A stretch of DNA of 8,177 nt from Pseudomonadota bacterium (GCA_027621485.1 JAQCBG010000024.1:1-8177); one strand, 5' to 3'. Counted from the first letter of the stretch, positions 1-7,190 are shown. Numbers and translations: made by a program. Notes: generated by a model from the letters alone, not told the origin.

Positions 1-608
1 TTCCGCCTCTTATTCTAGATGATACATATATTCAAAACATCAAAAGCAATCTACCAGAACTTCCAGATGAAAAAATTCAAAGATACTGCAGCGAACTTGG
101 ATTAAAGAAGTATGATGCAGAAGTTTTAACATCAGATAAAAGCATAGCTTCTTATTTCGAAGAGGTTATAAAATTTGCAGACCCAATACTTTCTGCAAAT
201 TGGATTATAGTAGAATTGTTTGGAAGACTTAATAAAATGGAATTATCAATAGATGACATTAATCTTAAACCAAAAGATTTTAGTCAATTACTTCAAATGA
301 TATCTTCTTCAGTTATCTCTGGAAAAACCGCAAAGCACGTTTTAGATGAAATGCTAAAAACTGGCGCATGCGCAGAAGATATTGTAAAAGAGCAAAATTT
401 AGCTCAAATTACAGATGAAGATGCGATAATAAAAGCCGCAACAAAAATCATAGAAAATAATGCAGATAAAGTAGAGCAATATTTTAATGGCAAAGAAAAG
501 CTTCTTGGCTTCTTTGTTGGAAAGGTATTAGAGCAATTTAAAGGAAAAGCTAACCCACAAATAGTCAATCAAATTATTCTGCAAATGATTCATTCTAAAA
601 AGTCTTAA
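1..608 (+). CDS. gatB: Aspartyl/glutamyl-tRNA(Asn/Gln) amidotransferase subunit B, C-terminal part
   Basis: This is the 3' part of gatB, cut by the left edge of the window. The frame is open from base 3 (201 residues visible) to a TAA at 606-608. GatB is the kinase-like subunit of GatCAB, which converts Glu-tRNA(Gln) or Asp-tRNA(Asn) to the correctly charged species in the cytoplasm. The visible part starts in the linker after the catalytic cradle, with the family pattern LPELPDEKIQRY followed by YDAEVLTSDKSIASYFEE. It then runs through the helical region into the YqeY-like tRNA-binding tail, which ends with the typical LLGFFVGKVLEQFKGKANPQ block. The catalytic cradle itself lies outside the window. 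The first in-window start-like codon (TTG at 216) is internal, because homology continues upstream of it. pssA follows 36 bases downstream on the same strand, so co-transcription is likely. Confidence 0.93.
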   Translation, partial: PPLILDDTYIQNIKSNLPELPDEKIQRYCSELGLKKYDAEVLTSDKSIASYFEEVIKFADPILSANWIIVELFGRLNKMELSIDDINLKPKDFSQLLQMISSSVISGKTAKHVLDEMLKTGACAEDIVKEQNLAQITDEDAIIKAATKIIENNADKVEQYFNGKEKLLGFFVGKVLEQFKGKANPQIVNQIILQMIHSKKS

Positions 609-644
609 ATCATTTTTATAGAGTATTTTATATATAGGTTTTAT

Positions 645-1403
645 ATGAAAAAAGAAAAAGGAAAAGAAATACCGCTCTTTAATTTAGTGCCAAGTATAAT
701 CACAATGCTTGCTCTTTGTCTTGGTGCAACATCCATTAGATATGCACTTGAGGGGAAATTTGAAGCAGCAGCAATGCTTATTATAATGGCAGCTGTTATA
801 GACGGCCTAGATGGAAGAGTTGCTAGACTTTTAAATTCTACAAGTAATTTTGGCGCGCAACTTGATTCTTTAGCAGATCTTGTGAATTTTGGAGTAGCTC
901 CCGGAATAACAATGTATCTTTGGTCTTTATATCAAATTCCCTATAAAGGCGTTGGGTGGACTGTTGTACTTTTTTATATTATATGCGCAAGTTTTAGACT
1001 TGCCAGATTTAATACTCAAATGCACAAAGATACACACACAACTCAAGATCAAGAAGAAATGAAAAATTTCTTTCAAGGAGTGCCAATGCCAGCTGCAGCT
1101 GCAATATGTATTACGCCTCTCATTATGACATTTAATAATATATCCTATGAAATTCCAAGCATCATGATAGCTGGATATATTGTTATAGTTGGTATATTAA
1201 TGATTAGCAGCCTTCCAACGCTTTCATTGAAACATGCGAGCATCAATAAAGAATACGTAGTTCCAATACTTGGCGCAGTTGGTTTGCTTGTTGCTGGAAT
1301 ATTGATAGATCCCTGGACTTTACTGCCAGCGCTATTTATATTTTATATGATTTCAATACCATGCGCTGCAATATATTTTTACTTAAAAAGATTTTTATTC
1401 TAA
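645..1403 (+). CDS. pssA: CDP-diacylglycerol--serine O-phosphatidyltransferase
   Basis: This 252-residue integral membrane enzyme joins CDP-diacylglycerol and L-serine to give phosphatidylserine, the precursor of phosphatidylethanolamine. The CDP-alcohol phosphatidyltransferase signature D-x2-DG-x2-AR-x8-G-x3-D-x3-D is complete: D53, D56, G57, A60, R61, G70, D74 and D78, the acidic residues being metal and substrate ligands in the family. Hydrophobic stretches near residues 14-32, 40-56, 90-112, 150-190 and 205-247 fit a multi-span protein. The N-terminal LFNLVPSIITMLAL and the length are typical of the membrane-bound (Bacillus/Rhizobium-type) PssA and not of the E. coli peripheral type. The ATG at 645 has only a weak Shine-Dalgarno-like TAGG about 7 bases upstream. 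The usual partner gene psd (PS decarboxylase) is not adjacent; gatB precedes it and the next gene is convergent. Confidence 0.93.
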   Translation: MKKEKGKEIPLFNLVPSIITMLALCLGATSIRYALEGKFEAAAMLIIMAAVIDGLDGRVARLLNSTSNFGAQLDSLADLVNFGVAPGITMYLWSLYQIPYKGVGWTVVLFYIICASFRLARFNTQMHKDTHTTQDQEEMKNFFQGVPMPAAAAICITPLIMTFNNISYEIPSIMIAGYIVIVGILMISSLPTLSLKHASINKEYVVPILGAVGLLVAGILIDPWTLLPALFIFYMISIPCAAIYFYLKRFLF

Positions 1404-1443
1404 AGAGAAATCATTTCTATTAGAAGATAGATTAAAAAAATCA

Positions 1444-1482
1444 AAGATTTATTAGTGGTATGCTCAACATACACATTATCTT
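1444..1482 (+). terminator. Possible imperfect hairpin after pssA
   Basis: About 40 bases after the pssA stop, GTGGTATG (1455-1462) can pair with CATACAC (1468-1474) around the loop CTCAA, with one bulged G. An outer stem AAGAT (1444-1448) / ATCTT (1478-1482) extends it across an internal loop. The nearest run of T (1491-1495) begins 8 bases further on, so this is not a textbook intrinsic terminator. The rest of the 270-base gap between pssA and prfB shows no RNA gene or convincing coding sequence. Confidence 0.25.
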
Positions 1483-1640
1483 AAATACTCTTTTTACAAT
1501 TCAAGAGTCATATGATAGAGCAAGAGGCACAAAATTAATAATATATGAAATGTAAATAGATATACTTTGAAAGATATATTAATTTACCCTTGCAATATAA
1601 CTGACTTTTTTCAAAGCTTTGATTTCTTTTTTGTTATTTT

Positions 1641-1683
1641 AAAATCAAATCAATAATACTCTATTCAATCATTTTATTGATTT
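1641..1683 (-). terminator. Candidate terminator hairpin at the end of prfB
   Basis: A perfect 10-base inverted repeat, AAATCAATAA (1647-1656) and TTATTGATTT (1674-1683), begins at the prfB stop codon. On the minus strand it reads as a stem with a 17-base loop, followed by the T-rich GATTTT. The stem is almost entirely A-T and the loop is long, so its strength is doubtful, but its position immediately at the gene end suits a terminator for the murA-prfB transcript. Confidence 0.3.
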
Positions 1684-2793
1684 ATATCTGATATTTTTTT
1701 ATGCAAGAATATGTATTTTTTCATAAAAATATCTAACTTTCCATCTAAAACAGATAATGCATCTGATTCCGCATGATTTGTACGAAGATCTTTTACCATC
1801 TGATAAGGATGCAATACATAAGATCTAATTTGATTACCCCATCCTATTGCGCTTTTTTCTGCATTTTTCTTATTTGCATCATCTTTTCTTTTTTGCAATT
1901 CCAATGCGTATAATTTAGATTTTAAAAGAGATATACATGCCTCTTTATTTTTATGCTGAGAACGATCACTTTGCGATTGAGCTACAATACCAGTTGGAAT
2001 ATGAGTAATTCTCACAGCACTATCTGTTGTATTGACATGCTGTCCCCCTGCTCCACTTGCTCTGTATGTATCAATTCTTATATCCGCATCATTGATCTCT
2101 ATATCAATTTTTTGATTTATTACTGGCGAAATAAAAACACTTGCAAAACTAGTATGTCTTTTTCCTGCACTATTAAAAGGCGAAATACGAACAAGTCTAT
2201 GAATTCCAGATTCGCCTTGTAACCATCCATATGCATTCAGCCCTTGTATTTTAAGAGTTGCATACTTAATTCCTGCCTCCTCTCCCGCAAGAGATCCAAC
2301 AATTGATATTTTGAATTCGTTTTTTTCGGCCCATCTCATGTACATTCGAAGAAGCATAGAGGCCCAATCATCACTCTCTACTCCCCCAGCGCCAGAATGA
2401 AGCTCTATAAAACAATCATTAGAGTCCGCCTCTTCAGAAAACATACATTCAATTTTTTTACTCTCTGCCCAGCTATTTAGCTCAAGTAAATCATTACGTA
2501 TTTCTTCAATAAACTCAATATCATCATCTTTAGAACACATCTTGATCAACTCAGAGAGACTCGTAGATCTTAACTCAAGTTCTTTAATAGCATTAACAGA
2601 TCGCGCCAAATACTCTCTTTCTTTCAGCAGTGATCTTGCGCTATCCTTATCACCTAACCATAAATTCTCGCTATTACACTTTGCATCTAAAATCTTTAAA
2701 CGAGATATCGCGCTATCCCAGTTAAAGATAGTCCTTTAAAAATTTTACTATCTCTCTTATCTCTTTTAAAGATGTTTCAAAATCTATATTCAT
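1674..2793 (-). CDS. prfB: Peptide chain release factor 2, expressed through a +1 programmed frameshift
   Basis: RF2 ends translation at UGA and UAA codons. The gene is in two frames. The ATG at 2793 (23 codons, ending D-Y-L) stops at TAA 2724-2722; skipping one base after the CTT codon continues with N-W-D-S-A-I-S-R-L-K for 349 more codons to TAA at 1676-1674. The joined product of 372 residues is close to E. coli RF2 (365). The stop-recognition tripeptide SPF falls at about residues 204-206 and the peptidyl-hydrolysis motif GGQ at about 249-251, almost the E. coli positions. SPF (not PxT) marks this as RF2 and not RF1. An AGGG-like Shine-Dalgarno that includes the last bases of the murA stop precedes the ATG, and murA ends only 5 bases upstream, so the two are probably co-transcribed. 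An annotation starting at the TTG at 2609 would wrongly drop about 61 N-terminal residues. Confidence 0.93.
2721..2737 (-). promoter_or_regulatory. prfB: prfB +1 programmed frameshift site with UAA stop
   Basis: On the minus strand the site reads AAAGGA C TAT CTT TAA C. It has an internal Shine-Dalgarno-like AAAGGA (2737-2732), the slippery Leu codon CTT (2727-2725), the in-frame stop TAA (2724-2722) and a following C (2721). In E. coli the equivalent is AGGGGG UAU CUU UGA C, where low RF2 stalls the ribosome at UGA and allows a shift to the +1 frame, giving autoregulation. Everything is conserved here except the stop, which is UAA. The frame before the site and the frame after it both match RF2, so the shift is required for full-length protein. 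Confidence 0.88.
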
Positions 2794-2798
2794 TATCC

Positions 2799-4133
2799 CT
2801 AATCTCTTAAATAAAATCTTTCAATTTCGATATTTACACGCTTTAGCTTTTTTTGTAAATTCCCATAGCCTCTTTCTGTATTGTGTATATCTATTAAATA
2901 TGTTGTGCCTTTTGCAAGAATTGCAGAAATAATATAAGTCAAGCCTGCCCTTACATCTGGAATGTGAATTGCCTTATCAATTGCAGTAAGATCTGCTTTT
3001 CCATATATAAGCGCGCTGTGCATATGATCTAAATTTTTATATCTACAATTTACAGAACCAAGACATGAGCTTGTTACTTGTGTTTTTGCACCTAATAAAT
3101 TTAAAGTTTTGAGATAAGAGAAGCGATTTTCATATACCGTTTCGTGTATTATAGACATTCCATCTGCTTGCGTGAGTAATACTGCAAATGGCTGTTGCCA
3201 ATCAGTTGAAAATCCTGGATATACATCTGTTTCTAAACAAATTGGCTTTAACTTAGATGCACGAAAGAATTTTATTGTATCTTCCGAAATAAATTCATAA
3301 CCCCCCCCAACTTTCATATAAAAAGATAAAAAATTTCCAAGATATTCAGCAGAAATTCCAGAAACCTCTATTTCGCCATCTGATGCGCAAGCAAGAGATG
3401 CAAAGGATGCAGCCTCAATTCTATCTCCTGGTATATGAAATTTAGTACCAGATAAAGTAGATACTCCATGTATTGTTATATTTCTCCCTACATCTAAAAA
3501 TATTGCAGCGCCCATAAACCTAAGCATTGTTATGAGAGATATTATCTCTGGTTCTATTGCAATATTAGTTATAACGCTCGTACCTTCTGCAAGAACTGAT
3601 AGAAATATACAAGTCTCTGTTGCGCCAACAGAAGGATAAGGAAGATTAATATGCGCACCCTTTACATTTGAAGATTTTTTTGCAGTAATAGAATTCTCAT
3701 CTTCTACAACATCTACACCAAATGCTTTAAGAGCATTAAGATGAAAATCTATATTGCGCTTTCCTATTGCATCACCTCCTGCAATTGGCACCTTCACTTC
3801 TTGAAATCTATGAATAAGTACACTGAGCAATAAAATTGGAATTCTATTTGTCCTTGAATCAGGCATGGATACTGCGCTGGAATCTATATTCGAAGGATCA
3901 ATATAAAGAGTATCATCATGCTGCCATGTAGCATTTACTCCAATGGACTCTAACAACAACTTTGTAATTTCAACATCTCCTATTTGCGGCATATTATAAA
4001 GTATGCTGCTATTTTTTGCTAAAATAGATGCAAGCATAGCCTTTGTTGCAAAATTTTTAGCGCCCATGCATTTTATTTTTCCAAGTACAGGCTGCCCACC
4101 CTGAATCTTATAACAATTTGCTTTATCTTCCAT
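2799..4133 (-). CDS. murA: UDP-N-acetylglucosamine 1-carboxyvinyltransferase, Asp-type
   Basis: MurA transfers enolpyruvate from PEP to UDP-GlcNAc, the first committed cytoplasmic step of peptidoglycan synthesis. The 444-residue protein covers both halves of the inside-out alpha/beta fold. Residues equivalent to E. coli active-site positions are visible: K26-N27 (K22-N23), R97 (R91), R126 (R120), D311 (D305), R337 (R331), R395 (R371) and R421 (R397). The catalytic-loop Cys115 is replaced by Asp121 in GGDAIGKR, the change known to make MurA insensitive to fosfomycin. Compared with E. coli there are about 18 extra residues between R337 and D393. The coding strand has a run of eight G (3308-3301) at G276-G278. 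The ATG at 4133 lacks an obvious Shine-Dalgarno and I found no convincing promoter in the 141-base gap upstream. The TAG stop lies 5 bases before prfB. Confidence 0.93.
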   Translation of the reverse strand: MEDKANCYKIQGGQPVLGKIKCMGAKNFATKAMLASILAKNSSILYNMPQIGDVEITKLLLESIGVNATWQHDDTLYIDPSNIDSSAVSMPDSRTNRIPILLLSVLIHRFQEVKVPIAGGDAIGKRNIDFHLNALKAFGVDVVEDENSITAKKSSNVKGAHINLPYPSVGATETCIFLSVLAEGTSVITNIAIEPEIISLITMLRFMGAAIFLDVGRNITIHGVSTLSGTKFHIPGDRIEAASFASLACASDGEIEVSGISAEYLGNFLSFYMKVGGGYEFISEDTIKFFRASKLKPICLETDVYPGFSTDWQQPFAVLLTQADGMSIIHETVYENRFSYLKTLNLLGAKTQVTSSCLGSVNCRYKNLDHMHSALIYGKADLTAIDKAIHIPDVRAGLTYIISAILAKGTTYLIDIHNTERGYGNLQKKLKRVNIEIERFYLRD

Positions 4134-4274
4134 TATCTTACAAAGAGATATTTCTTAATTGTACTTTCTTTACTAGCAAGGATATGTCTGCGCATCAATA
4201 CTTAAATTCGCAATATAAAATCAATAATATAGATTCCAGAAATATAGTTATTTAACATCAGATATTATTTATCT

Positions 4275-5396
4275 TCATAACTTGTTTTGTAAGTTTGGCG
4301 CATTATTTAGAATCTTCACTTGTTGCTCTTTCAGTATTTTAATTATAGATACTATATTAAAGCTTTTTATATCTCCCACTTCTTCTTTTTGAATCGCAAA
4401 AGAGTAATATCTTATATATAATACTAAAAGTGAATTATCTAATTGAAATTCTAAATTAGTCATAATACCCATACTACTATCTACTCTTGGATGCGCAGCT
4501 AAATCTTCTTTAATGATTTGCATCGCAGTAAGTAATGCATCATAAGATTCGATATCGATGCAAATTCTCTCTGCAATCATTGTACAAAGAATATCTTGTT
4601 GATTTTCTACAGGATAAATGGAAAAGATAGAATTTGGTATGTGTACTATTGTTTCTTCTTGCGTCTTAATACTTGTTGTTCGCCAATCTATACGTTCTAC
4701 ATAACCCATTACACCCTTTGAGCCATTTAATACTTTTATCAAATCACCCACTACAAATGGCTTATCACAGTAAAGTATAATTGTGCTGAAGAGACTTGCA
4801 AATGTATCTCGAAGCGCAAAGCCAATTGCAACACCTAAAAACCCTATAAGTGCTAAAAGAGCAGTTGCATTAATTCCAAGTAAATTCATTGCAGTAGAAA
4901 GCATTACTGTAAGTACTGCAATTTTTGCAATTTTCGACAGTACTTCTAGAGTGAATTTATCATAACTTGGATCTGCATATCTCATTAAATCTGTACGCAC
5001 AAATTCTATAAACTTCATAAGTGGGATAATTGCAATAAATGCAAGTAATAAAATCTTAGTTGGGCGTACTATTGAAATCGAAGGTAATTTAAAATAGCCA
5101 AACAGCTTTTCAATTGAAAATGCAATACTTAAAACCCATATCGAAATTATCAAAGGATTTTCTATTGCAGTCACAAAATGCCTATAATACCGAAACCTTC
5201 TGCCCTCTTTTTGAGATAAAGCTTTTAATATCTTTCCACTTACACAGTGTATCAATTTCATCATGCAAAATGCAAAAATAATACTTAAAAGCATTTCTAT
5301 AAGTAGCATATAATGAAATCTTTCGTGCAATTTTTTTAGCAATATAAAAAAATCGACTACTATATCATCCCAATCATCTACATCCCAATCATTCAT
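4275..5396 (-). CDS. MscS-family mechanosensitive ion channel
   Basis: This 373-residue membrane protein belongs to the small-conductance mechanosensitive channel family, which opens under membrane tension to release solutes during hypo-osmotic shock. Hydrophobic spans lie near residues 28-47, 82-95, 113-131 and 155-173, followed by the conserved pore helix at about 177-208, rich in small residues (ALLALIGFLGVAIGFALRD). The beta-domain signature follows (DKPFVVGDLI, then GYVERIDWRTT and HIPNS at about 213-265), and then a cytoplasmic vestibule domain to the end. At 373 residues it is longer than E. coli MscS (286) because of extra N-terminal spans. The N-terminus before the first span is acidic (MNDWDVDDWDD). 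The TGA stop is unusual among the window's genes, which mostly use TAA. It lies 124 bases downstream of lysK, and that gap contains a tandem palindromic repeat. Confidence 0.9.
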   Translation of the reverse strand: MNDWDVDDWDDIVVDFFILLKKLHERFHYMLLIEMLLSIIFAFCMMKLIHCVSGKILKALSQKEGRRFRYYRHFVTAIENPLIISIWVLSIAFSIEKLFGYFKLPSISIVRPTKILLLAFIAIIPLMKFIEFVRTDLMRYADPSYDKFTLEVLSKIAKIAVLTVMLSTAMNLLGINATALLALIGFLGVAIGFALRDTFASLFSTIILYCDKPFVVGDLIKVLNGSKGVMGYVERIDWRTTSIKTQEETIVHIPNSIFSIYPVENQQDILCTMIAERICIDIESYDALLTAMQIIKEDLAAHPRVDSSMGIMTNLEFQLDNSLLVLYIRYYSFAIQKEEVGDIKSFNIVSIIKILKEQQVKILNNAPNLQNKL

Positions 5397-5434
5397 ATAA
5401 ATTCATAACAATGCTTTTTTAGAATATTTTTTCT

Positions 5435-5484
5435 ACTTTAAGTAGAATAACAGATTTCAACTTTAAGTAGAATAACAGATTTCA
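5435..5484. repeat. Two perfect tandem 25-bp units with palindromic cores
   Basis: Bases 5435-5459 and 5460-5484 are identical 25-bp units placed directly head to tail. Each carries an inverted repeat: TTCTACTTTAAGTAGAA at 5431-5447 is a perfect 8-base palindrome around a central T, and TTCAACTTTAAGTAGAA at 5456-5472 is the same with one mismatch. The centres are 25 bp apart. They lie 35-100 bases upstream of the MscS-family gene and downstream of lysK. On the minus strand the hairpin is followed by A's and not T's, so it does not look like a lysK terminator. A two-site operator for the channel gene is possible, as is a recent chance duplication. Confidence 0.85.
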
Positions 5485-5520
5485 GAGTATTGTATTATGC
5501 ATTATTTAAGCAATTTTGTA

Positions 5521-7116
5521 TTAATTTTTTAAAGCTGTATTAATTAATGCATTAGCTTTTTTAGACCCTAAAATCGCAATTAAATTACCCATACGAGGGC
5601 CTTGTGTTGTACCAAGAAGAATTTCATATAATCCGCAAAACCATTCTTTTAGAGTAAATTGATTTTTATTACCTAAATTATATAGAAAATTTTGCACATC
5701 AATTGCATCAAGATTCATACCTTGATCGTCTATTTTTTTAATATATTCCATTAATTCTAAAAGCGCCTCTCTTTCTTTTAAAGAAGGAGCCCTCGTTTTA
5801 AGAGTTGGTTTAATATAATCTATATAATAATTAAAAGCACCAGAAATCATATTACTCAATAAAGCATCATCTGTTGCGTCGCATTTAAACTGATTTATAT
5901 ACTGCACTGCGATGCTTTTATCATCACTACTACATGCAATAATTAAGTTTAAAATAAGAGAATAAGATATAGATCCATGCCAAGATTCCTTTTTTGGAAT
6001 ATTATCTCTGCCATGTATGTGGTATATAGGGCTACTTAAATCAGGCTCGTGAGTATTGTCTCTTGTGTAATATTTAACTAGATACTGCAGATACTCATCC
6101 ATTGATTTTGGGACTACTTCAAATGCTAATTTCTTTGCCTTTTGAGGAGAATTATACATAAAAAAAGCAAGACTCTCTTTTGGCGCATACCTTAGCCATT
6201 GCTCTATTGAAAAGCCATTGCCCTTTGATTTTGAAATTTTTTTACCAGATTTATCCAAAAACATTTCGTAAAACATTTGATGAGGAGGTCTGCCGCCCAA
6301 GCTACTGCAAATTTTACTGTATATCTCTCCATTAACTAAATGATCTTTTCCATACATTTCAAAATCAACATCAAGTGCGTACCAGCGCATCCCAAAATCA
6401 GGCTTCCACTGAAGTTTACATCTTCCATTTAAAATACTGGTTACGCATTTAGAACCAGATTCATCTAGATATACAATTGTTTTATCATTTATATTTCTCT
6501 CTATGACTTTTGCTTGAAGTACTTTTCCTGTTTGCGCGCATACCGGAAGAAAAGGACTATAATTTCCAGCCCTTTCCTCTCCAAGTGTTGGTATCATGAT
6601 GCTCATAATCTCATCATATTGCTCTAGCACTCTAATTAATGCATCATTAAATTTTCCCTCTGCGTAATATTCAGATGCACTTTTAAACTCATAATCAAAT
6701 TCAAAATTGTTTAGAAATTCTATAAGCTTGCCATTCATATGAGCCCCAAAACTTTGATGTGTTTGGAATGGATCTGGCACCTTAGTAAGTGGCATACCAA
6801 GATATTGAGTAAGATTTATTTGATTTGGTATATTGTCTGGAATGCCACGCATTCCGTCCATATCATCAGAAAAACAAAAAAGCTTTACTGGAATATCAGA
6901 GATATACTGAAATGCCTTCATCACCATAGTTGTACGCATAACTTCTCCAAAAGTCCCAATATGTGGTAAACCTGAGGGGCCATATCCAGTTTCAAAAAGT
7001 ACATAACCTTTAGCTGGTACTTTATTATCTATTCTTTCTAATATTTTTTTTGCTTGAATAAAGGGCCATGCGTTACTTTCTAATGCCGCATCTAAGGCAT
7101 TGCTTTTAAGATTCAT
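5521..7116 (-). CDS. lysK: Lysyl-tRNA synthetase, class I
   Basis: This cytoplasmic enzyme activates lysine with ATP and charges tRNA(Lys). At 531 residues it has the length typical of class I LysRS, the form found in archaea and alphaproteobacteria and unrelated to the class II LysS of E. coli. The Rossmann-fold ATP-binding signatures are clear: PSGLPHIGT at residues 47-55 (HIGH motif) and KISKSKG at 293-299 (KMSKS motif). Family blocks include DDMDGMRGIPDN (84-95), YGKDHLVNGEIY (255-266), which lines the active site, and a helical C-terminal anticodon-binding region. The N-terminus matches the family start (SNAWPFIQAKKILERI), supporting the ATG at 7116, although no clear Shine-Dalgarno precedes it. 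A candidate promoter with a consensus -35 lies about 50-75 bases upstream. Class I enzymes are sometimes labelled lysS. Confidence 0.94.
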   Translation of the reverse strand: MNLKSNALDAALESNAWPFIQAKKILERIDNKVPAKGYVLFETGYGPSGLPHIGTFGEVMRTTMVMKAFQYISDIPVKLFCFSDDMDGMRGIPDNIPNQINLTQYLGMPLTKVPDPFQTHQSFGAHMNGKLIEFLNNFEFDYEFKSASEYYAEGKFNDALIRVLEQYDEIMSIMIPTLGEERAGNYSPFLPVCAQTGKVLQAKVIERNINDKTIVYLDESGSKCVTSILNGRCKLQWKPDFGMRWYALDVDFEMYGKDHLVNGEIYSKICSSLGGRPPHQMFYEMFLDKSGKKISKSKGNGFSIEQWLRYAPKESLAFFMYNSPQKAKKLAFEVVPKSMDEYLQYLVKYYTRDNTHEPDLSSPIYHIHGRDNIPKKESWHGSISYSLILNLIIACSSDDKSIAVQYINQFKCDATDDALLSNMISGAFNYYIDYIKPTLKTRAPSLKEREALLELMEYIKKIDDQGMNLDAIDVQNFLYNLGNKNQFTLKEWFCGLYEILLGTTQGPRMGNLIAILGSKKANALINTALKN

Positions 7117-7162
7117 ATCTATTTGAGGGTAAAAGTTATACTCATAATGAAGAGATTATTGA

Positions 7163-7190
7163 AGACTATTAAAAGAAATATATTTGTCAA
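7163..7190 (-). promoter_or_regulatory. Candidate sigma-70 promoter for lysK
   Basis: On the minus strand a perfect -35 TTGACA (7190-7185) is followed after 16 bases by TAGTCT (7168-7163), a weak -10 that matches only part of TATAAT; AATAGT two bases closer is an alternative. It would give a leader of about 40 bases before the lysK ATG at 7116. The -35 hexamer is convincing in this context and the -10 is not. Confidence 0.35.

Noticed and set aside
1460..1555. A 31-codon plus-strand open frame in the pssA-prfB gap
   Set aside because: It has no Shine-Dalgarno, overlaps the possible hairpin, resembles no family I know, and such short open frames are expected by chance.
1611..1622. Perfect 12-base palindrome TCAAAGCTTTGA
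   Set aside because: With no room for a loop it can form only a very short hairpin, and a palindrome of this size can arise by chance in AT-rich DNA.
1953..2222. An 89-codon plus-strand open frame opposite prfB, and similar ones at 2542-2739, 4783-4965, 6739-6969 and 7241-7492
   Set aside because: Each lies antisense to a well-supported gene or, in the last case, across the tRNA gene and tpiA; none has family-like sequence.
2722..2724. prfB as a broken pseudogene because of the in-frame TAA
   Set aside because: The stop sits exactly in the conserved frameshift context, and the downstream frame is intact for 349 codons with SPF and GGQ.
3771..3780. ATCACCTCCT on the plus strand, identical to the usual 16S rRNA 3' end
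   Set aside because: The flanking sequence is murA coding sequence, not rRNA; the second copy at 7581-7590 is likewise inside tpiA.
4134..4274. Promoter or riboswitch upstream of murA
   Set aside because: Several TTG-containing hexamers occur, but none pairs with a good -10 at normal spacing, and no known riboswitch core is visible.
4275..4277. UGA recoded as tryptophan, as in some reduced genomes
   Set aside because: RF2 is intact, Trp positions are encoded by TGG, and TGA appears at the natural end of the channel gene; no in-frame TGA was noticed within the genes.
5435..5484. CRISPR array
   Set aside because: There are only two copies, directly adjacent with no spacer, and no cas gene nearby.
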